This document shows, one piece after another, positions 43,087 through 51,780 of a stretch of 64,000 bases of DNA. This stretch comes from JANPPS01 sp965246925 (lineage in GTDB: Bacteria > Pseudomonadota > Alphaproteobacteria > Acetobacterales > Acetobacteraceae). A model generated the notes under the pieces. It was not told where the DNA came from, made no database searches, and saw nothing but the letters and a program-made list of their open reading frames with translations. The position numbers and the translations under genes are program-made. The stretch covers positions 1,302,001 to 1,366,000 of the forward strand of contig OZ251994.1 in assembly GCA_965246925.1 (NCBI GenBank), in the 5' to 3' direction. Position 1 is the stretch's first letter. Every line of letters starts with the position of its first letter.

Positions 43087-43900
43087 TCCCTTCTCTTGCA
43101 CCAATTGCGGCCACTGGCAGCGTTACTTCGCCGTGCCGCCGGACTGCCCGATCTGTTCCGACGTCCGCAACGATCTGCCGGCCGATGGCTGGGAGTTCCT
43201 GACCCCCGAGCAGGTCGCCCCCAAGCTCACGCATCACTGGCGGGAGGTGCTGCCGGGCTTGTGGGAGTTCTGGTCGACGCCCCGCTATGGGCTGGACGGC
43301 CATGGCTGGCTGCTGACCTATCCGGACGGTCAGAACGTCGCCTTCGAAGCCGCGCCGCTGTATAGCCCGGCGCAGCTGGCCAAGATCGAGGACCTCGGCG
43401 GCATACGCTGGCTCGGCAGCTCGCACCCGCACGGCTACGGCGCCTTGTATCAGCTTCAGGACCATTTCAAGCCGGATTTGCTGATCCAGAAAGATGACCT
43501 GCAGTGGACCAAGGCGTTCCGCGTCACCATCCCGTATGATGAAACCTATGAAATCCGCCCCGGCCTCACGCTTCATCACACGGGTGGCCACTACGAGGGG
43601 CATTCGATCCTGTATGATGCCGGACGCCGGGCGGTGTTCTGTGGTGACGCGCTGAAGATCGACTTCGACCCGGACGGCACCGCGCAGCGCATCTCCTGCC
43701 ACAAGGCCTACCACAAGCAAATCCCGCTCAGCCGCGGTGAGGCGATGCGCTACCGCGAGGTGTTCGCCCGGCTGGACTTCACCAGCGCCTTCACCCCGTT
43801 CGAGTATGCGACTGACCTCACGACGGCGGCGGCCTTGAAGCTGCTTGATGAGGTCATCGAGGGTCCGCCCTTCACCCACCCCATCCAGATTGCACGATGA
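43076..43900 (+). CDS. Zinc-ribbon metallo-beta-lactamase-fold protein
   Basis: A 274-residue protein. An N-terminal rubredoxin-like knuckle (Cys8/Cys11 and Cys24/Cys27, CTNC and CPIC) precedes an MBL fold. The usual HxHxDH is altered to SSHPHGYGAL (His117, His119, no DH), while GGHYEGHSILY (His172, His176) and CGDALKID (Asp191) are kept. It may bind one metal or a different one, or act on thioester or thiocarboxylate groups. It overlaps both neighbours, with ATGA to the YcaO gene, so they are made together and probably act in sequence. Confidence 0.75.
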   Translation: MPLSPFSCTNCGHWQRYFAVPPDCPICSDVRNDLPADGWEFLTPEQVAPKLTHHWREVLPGLWEFWSTPRYGLDGHGWLLTYPDGQNVAFEAAPLYSPAQLAKIEDLGGIRWLGSSHPHGYGALYQLQDHFKPDLLIQKDDLQWTKAFRVTIPYDETYEIRPGLTLHHTGGHYEGHSILYDAGRRAVFCGDALKIDFDPDGTAQRISCHKAYHKQIPLSRGEAMRYREVFARLDFTSAFTPFEYATDLTTAAALKLLDEVIEGPPFTHPIQIAR

Positions 43901-45390
43901 AACATTTTCTGCCGCCTGACATACCCGAAGCGGCCCGGGCCTACGTGGATTCCATGCCGGGAGGCCGGGTCGAGCTGTTTTCGCTGACCGACCTCGACCG
44001 CACCGGCGTCAGCTGCTGGAACGCCATCTTCCTCAACGCCGACGGCTCCCGCTGGCACGGCGTCACCCCGCACGGCGTCGGCTACGGCGTGGACGATGCC
44101 AGCGCCATCATCGGCACCACCGGCGAACTGGCGGAAGCCGTGCACTCCGCGACCGAAATCCAACGCTGCCCGCGCCGCACCGGCAGCACAGCGGCGCTCA
44201 AGGCCGAACTGGGTTCCCGGGCGGTGCAGGATCCGCTCACGCTCTGCCTTCCGGCGGGAAGCGACGTCACCGCGGATACGACGCTGGAATGGGTTCCCGC
44301 CCATCGCTGGCCCGGGGGCGAGACCGTGTGGCTGCCGATCGACATCGCTGCCTGCTCGGTCGGTGACCTCACCCCCGGCTACGTGCCGTTCACGACGCCC
44401 ATCACCAACGGCCTCGGCGCCGGCCCGACGCTCGACTTCGCCATCGGCCACGGCATCTGCGAGCTGCTGCAGCGGGATGGCAACGGCACCGGCTTCCGCG
44501 CCATGGACCGCGGCATCACGCTCGACCTCGGTGACGGCCTCGCCGATCCGCGCACCCGCGTCTTGCTGGATCGCCTGAGCGCGTTGGGCATCGAGGTCAT
44601 TCCAAAATTCGCCACCACCGAGTTCGGCACCGCCAACGTTTATTGCGTCGGTGCCGAGCGGGACGGTGTTCCGGCCGCCTATCCGATCATGGTCACCGCC
44701 GCCGGCGAAGCCGCCTCGCTCGACCGCGAGCACGCGCTGCGGAAGGCCGTGTTCGAGTTCGCCGCGGCCCGCATGCGCAAGGTGTTCAGCCACGCGCCCC
44801 TGGCGGACATCGCCCGGGTGGCGCCGCCGGGCTACCTGGACCGCTTTCGCGCGTATCATTCGCTGGCCGGCGAGGAATCGCGCGCGCTGCAGGAGATGGT
44901 CCGCTGGCTCGGCATGGACCAGCCCACGCTCAAGGGTCTGCTGGCCGGGACCGTGCTGTCCCGGCAGTCCACCCAGCGCTTCGACACGCTCCCCACTTGG
45001 GACGGCCCGCTCTCCGGCACCGGCCTGGTTCAGGAACTGGCGCAGCGCTTCGCCACGCAGGGGATGGAGATCCTGTATTTCGACTGGTCCCCGCCGCACG
45101 CGCCCGGCGTGCACGTGGTCAAGGCCGTGGTCCCCGGCCTCGAGGTCGAGACCATGAGCTACCACCGCATCGGCGAGCGTGGCGTCCGCAAGCTGCTGGA
45201 GCGCGGCTCCCCGCTCGCCGGCATGGGCGATCCGCCGCCCGGCGCCGCCCCCGTCCGTTTGCCCGCCAGCGCAAACCTCGGTCCATGCTGGCTCGACATC
45301 ACCGAGGTGGACCGCATCGTCGGCAGCCTCTACCCGCTCTACCGCGAACCGGAAGTCCACAGCGCCCCGATCTCGATGGAGCCGAAGTGA
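43897..45390 (+). CDS. YcaO-domain ATP-dependent enzyme
   Basis: A 497-residue YcaO protein. The ATP/Mg-binding elements are visible: GELAEAVHSATEI (76-88), CELLQRDGN (188-196) and REHALRKAVFEFAAAR (277-292), the equivalents of the three Glu-rich YcaO motifs. YcaO enzymes activate an amide by phosphorylation for azoline, thioamide or amidine formation, usually on peptides. No precursor peptide, E1-like ocin-ThiF partner, TfuA or dehydrogenase is nearby, and the C-terminus lacks PxPxP. It may therefore act on a small molecule built by the inositol genes. It is translationally coupled to the MBL gene. Confidence 0.88.
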   Translation: MKHFLPPDIPEAARAYVDSMPGGRVELFSLTDLDRTGVSCWNAIFLNADGSRWHGVTPHGVGYGVDDASAIIGTTGELAEAVHSATEIQRCPRRTGSTAALKAELGSRAVQDPLTLCLPAGSDVTADTTLEWVPAHRWPGGETVWLPIDIAACSVGDLTPGYVPFTTPITNGLGAGPTLDFAIGHGICELLQRDGNGTGFRAMDRGITLDLGDGLADPRTRVLLDRLSALGIEVIPKFATTEFGTANVYCVGAERDGVPAAYPIMVTAAGEAASLDREHALRKAVFEFAAARMRKVFSHAPLADIARVAPPGYLDRFRAYHSLAGEESRALQEMVRWLGMDQPTLKGLLAGTVLSRQSTQRFDTLPTWDGPLSGTGLVQELAQRFATQGMEILYFDWSPPHAPGVHVVKAVVPGLEVETMSYHRIGERGVRKLLERGSPLAGMGDPPPGAAPVRLPASANLGPCWLDITEVDRIVGSLYPLYREPEVHSAPISMEPK

Positions 45391-45401
45391 CAAAACTGCC
45401 G

Positions 45402-45536
45402 CCCCCTCTCCCCTCGGGAGAGGGCTGGGGTGAGGGAATTTACACGCGCGGGCTTCAATGGCGCACGAAGCCGTTTAATCAAGAGCCAGCACCGCTTGTT
45501 TACATCACCCCGGCCCTCGCCCGAAATGAGAGGGCG
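45402..45536. repeat. Inverted pair of CCCTCTCCC-type repeats inside the cluster
   Basis: A copy at 45402-45436 (CCCCCTCTCCCCTCGGGAGA then GGGCTGGGGTGAGGG) and an inverted copy at 45505-45536 occupy nearly all of the gap between the YcaO and isomerase genes. The isomerase GTG lies 3 bp after the second copy. The pair could form a large transcript hairpin that lowers expression of, or separates, the downstream genes. Confidence 0.85.
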
Positions 45537-45538
45537 TA

Positions 45539-46363
45539 GTGAGCGCGCTCCGCTTCGCCTACAACACCAACGGCGCCGCCAACCACCGCCTAGACGACGC
45601 GCTCGGCCTCATCGCCGATTGCGGCTACCAGGGTGTGGCGCTCACCCTGGACATCCACCACCTAGACCCGTTCGCGCCCGAGTTTCCGGCGCGCCGCCGG
45701 GCGCTGGCCCAACGCCTGCGGCAATTGAATCTTGGCGCCGTGATCGAGACCGGCGCCCGGTTCCTGCTGGACCCCCGCGCCAAGCACGAGCCCACCCTCG
45801 TCACCGCCACCGCGGAGGGCCGGGCCCGGCGGATTGATTTCTTGACCCGCGCCCTCGAGGTCGCGGCCGATACCGGGGCGGACGCCATGTCCTTCTGGGC
45901 CGGCGTGCCCAAGCCCGGTGTTTCACGCGAAGCGGCGCAGGCCTGGCTCATTGAAGGTGCAACCCAAATTGCTTACCGCGCCGAGCAGCTCGGCACCACC
46001 GCGGCGCTCGAGCCCGAGCCCGGCATGCTGATCGAAACCGTCGATCACTGGGCGGCGCTCGCCATTCCCGGCCTGAAACTCGCGCTCGATACCGGCCATT
46101 GCATCGTTACCGGGGAACGCGACCCCGCCGCCGCCGTGCGCGAGTTCGACCCCCACCTCGGCACCGTCTCCATCGAAGACATGGCGCGCGGCGTGCACAT
46201 CCACCTCCCCTTCGGCGAAGGCGACATGGACATTCCCGCGATCCTAACAGCCCTCCAGGACATCAACTTCGAAAAACTGATCTGCGTCGAGATGTCCCGC
46301 GAAAGCCACCGCGCCGACACTATCGTCCCGGCCTCCCTCGCCTACTTACGGGCTGCCCAATGA
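45539..46363 (+). CDS. TIM-barrel sugar-phosphate isomerase/epimerase family
   Basis: A 274-residue AP-endonuclease-2-like barrel beginning at GTG 45539. FAYNTNGAANHRLDDALGLIADCGYQGVALTLDI is strand 1-2; metal ligands are likely in LEPEPGMLIE (Glu), LALDTGHC (Asp, His), IEDMARGVHIHL (His) and CVEMSRES (Glu). Relatives include IolE/IolI (inosose enzymes) and EboE. An inosose isomerase or dehydratase role fits the inositol context. The compact length excludes true AP endonuclease. Confidence 0.82.
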   Translation: MSALRFAYNTNGAANHRLDDALGLIADCGYQGVALTLDIHHLDPFAPEFPARRRALAQRLRQLNLGAVIETGARFLLDPRAKHEPTLVTATAEGRARRIDFLTRALEVAADTGADAMSFWAGVPKPGVSREAAQAWLIEGATQIAYRAEQLGTTAALEPEPGMLIETVDHWAALAIPGLKLALDTGHCIVTGERDPAAAVREFDPHLGTVSIEDMARGVHIHLPFGEGDMDIPAILTALQDINFEKLICVEMSRESHRADTIVPASLAYLRAAQ

Positions 46364-46366
46364 CCC

Positions 46367-46403
46367 GTCATCGCGAGCCCCGCTTGGGGCGTGGCTATCC
46401 GGG
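46367..46403. repeat. GTCATCGCGAG-type REP element
   Basis: GTCATCGCGAG, then a GCCCC-GCTT-GGGGC hairpin (46377-46390), then GTGGCTATCCGGG. This is the layout of the GTCATTGCGAG...GGCAATCC repeats common between genes in many Proteobacteria. It fills most of the 91-bp gap between the isomerase and the GT4 gene. Confidence 0.65.
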
Positions 46404-46454
46404 CGCGCGCGGGACGGCCCTGCTTCACCAAGTGCCTCGCACGGACAGTACTGC

Positions 46455-47654
46455 ATGAGGATCTGCTTCATCAGCCGCCGCTACTTCCCCGCCATCTCCG
46501 GCATGTCCGTCTATGCGCAAAACCTGCTGCACGAGCTCGTCGCCGCCGGCCATGACGTCACCATGATCAGCCAATACCGCGGGGACGATTTCGGCAAGCG
46601 CGTCTATGGCGGCGGCCCGCCACCCCCCGTCCCCGGCGTTCACGTGATCGGCCTAGAACAGCTCGGCGAGCAATCCACCGGTGACTTCGAACGAGACATC
46701 GCCACCATCGTCCAAACGGTAGAAGCCGAGCACGCCCACACCCCGTTCGACATCATCCACGCCCAGTACGGCTACCCCTGCGGCTGGGCCGCCCTGCTCG
46801 CCTCCAAGGCCACCGGCGTGCCCAACATCGTCTCCATTCAAGGTGGGGACGGCCATTGGGTCGGCTCCTGCTGCGAAACGCACCGCCTCGCTATGACGCG
46901 CGTGCTCGACCATTCCGGCGCCGTCCTCATCGGCTGCGAAAGCTTCGCGCACGAAGTCGTGCACCGCCTCGGCACCGCCCGCTCCCGCTTCACCATCGTG
47001 CCCGGCGCCGTCGAGGTTGACCGCTTCACGCCAGGCAATGCGAAAAACGACCCGCCGGTCTTGCTTTACCACGGCCGCGTGGACGCCCGGAAAGGCGTGC
47101 TCGACCTCCTCGCCGCCGCTCGCCTGCTGCAGACCACTGGCGACCACTTTCGCCTGCTGATCTCTGGCATTGGCCCCACCTATGACGAGGCTGCCGCCGG
47201 CGTCGCGGGCCTGGGCGAAATGACCGGTTACATCGGCTACGAAGACGTCCCTAGCATTTACCGCCGGGCCGACATCTTCGTCTCACCCACCTATGCCGAG
47301 GGCTTCAGCAACACTATTCTCGAGGCCATGGCCGCCCGCCTCGCGATCGTATCCTGCCGCTCCGTCGGCGTCGTGGACTGCATCCGCGACGGCGAAAACG
47401 GCCTGCTCACCGAACCCGGTGACGTCCCCGCTTTGGCCGACGCTCTCCGCCGCGTGCTGCGCGACCCCGCCCTTCGCCACAGCCTCGCCAGCGCCGCCTT
47501 CAAAGAGTGCCGCGAAATCTACTCTTGGACCAAGGTCGGCCAGCAGATCATGGACGTCTATGCCGCGACCGCCGGCCGCCAGCCGGATCTGGATTGGCCC
47601 ACCGACCTACCGGCATCACCCTGTCGTTTCCGCGCCGAACCGCATTTGCTGTAG
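46455..47654 (+). CDS. GT4 glycosyltransferase (MshA/BshA-like fold)
   Basis: A 399-residue retaining GT-B enzyme. ICFISRRYFPAISGMSVYAQNLLHELVAAGHDV is the GT4 N-terminal loop; VLLYHGRVDARKGVLDLLAAARLL starts the donor domain; SPTYAEGFSNTILEAMA is the E-x7-E nucleotide-sugar motif. MshA and BshA, which put GlcNAc on inositol phosphate or malate, belong here. The deacetylase gene follows with no gap, as expected for a glycosylation then deacetylation pair. The acceptor could be an inositol derivative. Confidence 0.85.
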   Translation: MRICFISRRYFPAISGMSVYAQNLLHELVAAGHDVTMISQYRGDDFGKRVYGGGPPPPVPGVHVIGLEQLGEQSTGDFERDIATIVQTVEAEHAHTPFDIIHAQYGYPCGWAALLASKATGVPNIVSIQGGDGHWVGSCCETHRLAMTRVLDHSGAVLIGCESFAHEVVHRLGTARSRFTIVPGAVEVDRFTPGNAKNDPPVLLYHGRVDARKGVLDLLAAARLLQTTGDHFRLLISGIGPTYDEAAAGVAGLGEMTGYIGYEDVPSIYRRADIFVSPTYAEGFSNTILEAMAARLAIVSCRSVGVVDCIRDGENGLLTEPGDVPALADALRRVLRDPALRHSLASAAFKECREIYSWTKVGQQIMDVYAATAGRQPDLDWPTDLPASPCRFRAEPHLL

Positions 47655-48410
47655 ATGCCCACCGCCCTTTTCATCTCACCGCATCTCGACGACGTCGCCT
47701 TTTCCTGTGGCGGCACTGCCGCCCTTTTGCATGACGAAGGCTGGCGCACGGTGATGGCGACTGTCTTCACCCGCACCATCCACCCCGCCACCGGCTTCGC
47801 CCTCGCCTGCCAGCTCGACAAAGGCCTGGCGCCGGAAATAGACTACATGGCTCTTCGCCGCGCCGAGGACCAAGTGGCGGCAGACCTGCTTGGGACCGAG
47901 CCACGCTGGCTCGACCATCCCGAGGCACCTCATCGCGGCTATCACGCCGCCGCGGCGCTGTTCGGTCCCATTCTCGACCACGACGACATCGTCCCGGAGT
48001 TGACCGCCAGCTTGGCCCGCTTGCGTGATGAGCTGCATCCGGACTTGGTGTTCGCGCCCCAAGGCTTGGGCGACCACGTGGATCACCGCCTTGTGATTGT
48101 AGCGGCGCAGACCGTATTCCCGCCCGCCACCCTCGCCTTCTACCGCGATACGCCCTATGCCATACGCAACCCTCAGGCCACCCACCGCGTAGAGATGCCC
48201 GGCCTTCTTGGGATTGTCGTGGAAATCGGGGCCGCGCTGGACCGTAAGGTGGCCGCCTCTGCCGCCTATGCCAGTCAGATTAGGTTTCAGTTCGGAGGCG
48301 AAGCACAATTGAGTGCTGCACTCCGGGCGTTTGCGGAGGCGGAGGGTGGCGAGCGCTTCCTTGCTGTCTCAGGAGTGTCGTTTGGCGGCCTTGAGAGGGC
48401 CACATTATAG
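47655..48410 (+). CDS. PIG-L family deacetylase (MshB/BshB-like)
   Basis: A 251-residue zinc amidase. SPHLDDVAFSCGG (residues 8-20) is the PHxDD metal motif and GLGDHVDHRLV the third-ligand segment, as in MshB, BshB and GlcNAc-PI deacetylase. It would remove acetyl from a GlcNAc unit on the glycoside made by the GT4 enzyme. Its ATG directly follows the stop of that gene. Together with ino1 this is the mycothiol-type logic, but no MshC-like cysteine ligase is present. Confidence 0.88.
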   Translation: MPTALFISPHLDDVAFSCGGTAALLHDEGWRTVMATVFTRTIHPATGFALACQLDKGLAPEIDYMALRRAEDQVAADLLGTEPRWLDHPEAPHRGYHAAAALFGPILDHDDIVPELTASLARLRDELHPDLVFAPQGLGDHVDHRLVIVAAQTVFPPATLAFYRDTPYAIRNPQATHRVEMPGLLGIVVEIGAALDRKVAASAAYASQIRFQFGGEAQLSAALRAFAEAEGGERFLAVSGVSFGGLERATL

Positions 48411-48456
48411 AGGTGTAAGCGGTGCCGTCGTCCTCTGTTATCAGGCCCAACCGGCA

Positions 48457-50307
48457 ATGAATATGCAGTCCCTCCGCAGCACCATCCGCCTCGAGCACCT
48501 CTCGCTCACCCCCTCGCGGCCGCTGCAATCCGCCCGGCTCTGGCCCCGCCGCGCCGCGTTCCTGGGCCCGGTCGCCGCAATCACAATGATCGGAACAGCG
48601 CTTGCTGCCTCACTCACGGCTGACGTGAACGACATGCTGCGCATACCCTTGCTTGCACTCATTGCCGTGAACTTCTTCTATCTTGCCCTGGTCGGCTGGC
48701 CCGGCATCCTCGGCTTCTTGGTGCACGCCGCCGGGCACGGGCTACGCACCTCCGGCATGGCCACCGGCCTATCCCGCACCGCGCTGTTGATGCCTATCCA
48801 CAACGAGGACGCGCGCGCTGTCTTCACCGCCATCGATACCATGGTCCGCTCCATCGCCGACGCACACCTGCCGCACGTGGACGCGTTTATTCTGTCCGAC
48901 AGCCAGGACCCCGTCATCGCCGCTGCCGAGGCGGAGGCATTCGCCGCCATCCAGGCCCGCCTGCCCCTGCACGGACCATCGATCCACTACCGCCGCCGCA
49001 CCAACAACGCCGGCCGCAAGGTCGGCAACCTCGCCGAGTTCTGCCAAACGCACGGCAGCCGCTACGATTACATGGTGGTGCTAGACGCCGACAGCCTCAT
49101 GGGCGCTGGAACGATCGCCAAGCTGATCGGCCTGATGGACGCCAACCCCGGTGCCGGCATGATCCAGACTGTGCCGTATCCGGTTGGCCGCGACACGCTG
49201 TTTGCCCGCATCCAGCAATTCTCCGCCCGCCTCTACACGCCTTTGCTCGTCGAAGGCCTGAATTTTTGGCAGCAGGGTGACGGCAACTACTGGGGCCACA
49301 ATGCTATCGTCCGCATCGCCCCGTTCATGCAACACTGCAACCTGCCCGTGCTTCCCGGCCGCGAACCCTGGGGTGGCGAGATCCTCTGCCATGACGTGGT
49401 CGAGGCCGGGCTCATGCGCGGCGCCGGGTGGGAGTGCTGGGTGCTGCCCGAGGTAGTCGAAAGCTTCGAGGCACTGCCAGCCAACATGGTCGACTATGCC
49501 AGCCGTGAGCGGCGCTGGTGCCAGGGTAACCTTCAGCATATCAATCTGCTGCGGCACCCCGGTCTGCGCCCGGTCGGCCGGTTCCACCTCGGCTATGGCG
49601 TGATGCACTACATCTCCGCCCCCTTGGTCATCGCGTTGCTGGCCCTGGCCACGCTTGACGCCACAACGGACGGCGGCACCGTCACCGCCCTTCTAGGCAG
49701 CACAGGCCCGGCGCATGCAGCCCTGGCACTGCTGCTGCTGGGCATTCTCTATGGCGGTAAGCTGCTTAGCCTTGTCGCTGCCATGGCCGATCCGGACGAA
49801 GCCCGCGCCTATGGAGGACGGCTCCGCCTGTTGTTGAGCGCCGTCGGCGAACAACTCGCCGCGCTCGTGATCACCGCCGTGCTCGTCGTGTTGTATGGCC
49901 GCTACGTGACCGAGCTGGTGCGCGGACGCACCGTGCGCTGGGACAGCCAGCCCCGCGACAACCGCGGCGTCTCCTGGCGTGAAGGCTGGCTTCGGTTTCG
50001 CGGCGCCACGCTGTTCGGCGCCGCCTGGCTCGGCTTGATCCTCGCCGCGTCCGGCCCCACCCGCGGTGCGTTGGTAGCCTGGGCGGCACCGTTGCTGGCC
50101 GGCCTGCTCCTCTCCGTTCCCGCCGTAATCTGCTCCAGCCGCACCACCCTTGGTGAGCGTGCCCGGCGCCTCGGCTTATTCCGAACGCCGGAGGAGACCT
50201 CGCCCGCGCCCATCCTTCGCCACTACCAGCGCGCCATGGGCATCACACCATTGCCAGTGCCCATGCCCATGCCGATGCAACTCGCAACCAGCGCGGCGGG
50301 CGATTGA
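48457..50307 (+). CDS. opgH: OpgH/MdoH-like membrane glucosyltransferase
   Basis: A 616-residue GT2 processive glycosyltransferase from ATG 48457; the longer frame overlaps nothing useful. Two helices precede a cytoplasmic GT-A domain (TALLMPIHNEDARAVFTAI, FILSDSQDP, MVVLDADS, GEILCHDVVEAGLMRGAGW, ERRWCQGNLQH, the Q/RxxRW motif) and about five C-terminal helices. OpgH makes beta-1,2 glucan backbones of osmoregulated periplasmic glucans. The usual partner OpgG is absent; two beta-helix proteins and a GH42-like hydrolase follow instead, suggesting a different extracellular glucan. Confidence 0.88.
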   Translation: MNMQSLRSTIRLEHLSLTPSRPLQSARLWPRRAAFLGPVAAITMIGTALAASLTADVNDMLRIPLLALIAVNFFYLALVGWPGILGFLVHAAGHGLRTSGMATGLSRTALLMPIHNEDARAVFTAIDTMVRSIADAHLPHVDAFILSDSQDPVIAAAEAEAFAAIQARLPLHGPSIHYRRRTNNAGRKVGNLAEFCQTHGSRYDYMVVLDADSLMGAGTIAKLIGLMDANPGAGMIQTVPYPVGRDTLFARIQQFSARLYTPLLVEGLNFWQQGDGNYWGHNAIVRIAPFMQHCNLPVLPGREPWGGEILCHDVVEAGLMRGAGWECWVLPEVVESFEALPANMVDYASRERRWCQGNLQHINLLRHPGLRPVGRFHLGYGVMHYISAPLVIALLALATLDATTDGGTVTALLGSTGPAHAALALLLLGILYGGKLLSLVAAMADPDEARAYGGRLRLLLSAVGEQLAALVITAVLVVLYGRYVTELVRGRTVRWDSQPRDNRGVSWREGWLRFRGATLFGAAWLGLILAASGPTRGALVAWAAPLLAGLLLSVPAVICSSRTTLGERARRLGLFRTPEETSPAPILRHYQRAMGITPLPVPMPMPMQLATSAAGD

Positions 50308-50720
50308 TCCCCCGCCGGCTGTTCCTGGCCGCGTCGTCCGGGCTGGCCCTTCCAGCCCGGGCCGAGACGCCTGCCGATGAGAATGCCATCCGGGACACCA
50401 TCACCCGGCAGATCGACGCCTTCCGCCGTGATGACGCGGACGCCGCCTTTGCGTTAGCGGCACCCAACATCCACCAGCGCTTCGGCACGGCGGAGCGCTT
50501 CATGGGATTGGTCCAGCACGCCTATCCGCAAGTGTACCGGCCCCGCGCGGTCGAGTTCACCGCGTTGCGCTTCATCGACGGCACCGTGACCCAAGACGTC
50601 GAACTGACTGGGCCAGATGGCGCACCGGCCCTGGCGAGATATACGCTCGAGCAAAACGCGTCCGGCGCTTGGCGTATCACCGGCTGCAGCATCCTGGAAA
50701 GCACCCGCCTGGCGGTCTAA
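50304..50720 (+). CDS. Exported DUF4864-like protein
   Basis: 138 residues from TTG 50304, overlapping the OpgH stop. MIPRRLFLAASSGLALPARA resembles a Tat-type signal (double Arg, short hydrophobic core). The mature domain (AIRDTITRQIDAFRRDDADAAFALAAPNIHQRFGTAERFMGLVQHAY) is an NTF2-like/DUF4864 fold of unknown function. Overlap with opgH and its exported location make a role in periplasmic glucan handling likely. Confidence 0.65.
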   Translation: MIPRRLFLAASSGLALPARAETPADENAIRDTITRQIDAFRRDDADAAFALAAPNIHQRFGTAERFMGLVQHAYPQVYRPRAVEFTALRFIDGTVTQDVELTGPDGAPALARYTLEQNASGAWRITGCSILESTRLAV

Positions 50721-50755
50721 ACACACCGCCAAACGCCGGCTTTAGGAGACCGCTC

Positions 50756-51667
50756 ATGTACCGCATCATCATCGCCGCCGCTCTCGTCTCGGCCTCCGCT
50801 CACGCCCGCACGCTAGAAGTCGGCCCCGGCAAGGAGTTCGCCGCCCCCTCCGCCGCCGCTCAGGCCGCCCGCGATGGCGACCGCGTGCTGATCCAGCCCG
50901 GCGAGTATTTCGACTGCGCCACCTGGGCCGCCAAGGGCCTGGTGGTCGAGGGCGCCGGTGACCCGGCAAAAGTCGTCATCACCGACAAGGCCTGCGGCGG
51001 CAAGGCGCTGTTTATCACCACCGGCACCGACATCACCATCCGCAACCTGACGCTCACCCGCGCCCGGGTCCCGGACGGCAACGGCGCAGGGATCCGCGGT
51101 GAGGGTGCCGTGCTGAACGTCGATCACGTCCGCTTCATCAACAACCAAAACGGCATCCTAGCTGGCGGCGATAGCGGCACCATGACCGTCCGCAACAGCG
51201 AGTTCGTAAAGAACGGCGTCTGCGAGGCCGCGTGCTCACACGGCATCTACGCCGGGCACCTGGACAGCCTGACGGTCGAGAACTCGACATTCAGCAACAC
51301 CAAGCAGGGCCACCACATTAAATCCCGCGCCCGGCACACGGAAGTGCTCGGCAACACCATCACCGACGGTCCCGAGGGGACGGCAAGCTACCTGATCGAA
51401 GCGCCCAACGGCGGTACCCTGATCGTCCGCGGCAACACCATGGAAAAAGGCCCGCAGGCGGAAAACCACGGCGCCGCGATCATGATCGGCGCCGAGGGCG
51501 TCACCCAGCCCACCCCCGAAATCACCGTCGAAAACAACAATTTCCGGAACGACGGCAACTACAACACCGTCTTCGTCGTGAATCGAAGCGCAACGGAAGC
51601 CAACCTCCGCAACAACAAACTGACCGGCGCCGTAAAGCCGCTTCAAGGCGACGGCTCCTCTCACTAG
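50756..51667 (+). CDS. Secreted right-handed beta-helix protein, copy 1
   Basis: 303 residues from ATG 50756 (TAGGAG site), with signal peptide MYRIIIAAALVSASAHA. The body is a parallel beta-helix: repeated short strands ending in Asn (IRNLTLTRARVPDGNGAGIRG, VRNSEFVKNG, VENSTFSNTKQGHHIKS, VENNNFRNDG). Such folds are found in polysaccharide lyases, epimerases and pectinases; catalytic residues cannot be fixed here. A paralogue follows. It lies between the glucan synthase and a glycoside hydrolase, so it may trim, epimerise or bind the exported polysaccharide. Confidence 0.78.
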   Translation: MYRIIIAAALVSASAHARTLEVGPGKEFAAPSAAAQAARDGDRVLIQPGEYFDCATWAAKGLVVEGAGDPAKVVITDKACGGKALFITTGTDITIRNLTLTRARVPDGNGAGIRGEGAVLNVDHVRFINNQNGILAGGDSGTMTVRNSEFVKNGVCEAACSHGIYAGHLDSLTVENSTFSNTKQGHHIKSRARHTEVLGNTITDGPEGTASYLIEAPNGGTLIVRGNTMEKGPQAENHGAAIMIGAEGVTQPTPEITVENNNFRNDGNYNTVFVVNRSATEANLRNNKLTGAVKPLQGDGSSH

Positions 51668-51780
51668 GCTTCGTAAACCAAGACTTCCTTAGCCGCTTTC
51701 CCTATCGCGGCTTCCAGCGCGCCCCTTGCCCTGAAGCGAAAGCGATGGGATCCATGCACCCCAAGGCCGAAGAAGGCAGC

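Noticed and set aside
45391..45538. Possible RiPP precursor peptide next to the YcaO gene
   Set aside because: The gap is almost entirely made of an inverted pair of dispersed repeats, and no short frame with a leader-core layout is present on either strand.
38852..46363. Interpretation as an ebo-type operon (eboA-F)
   Set aside because: Only the TIM-barrel gene resembles EboE. The UbiA prenyltransferase, TatD hydrolase, dehydroquinate-synthase-like and phosphatase genes are missing.
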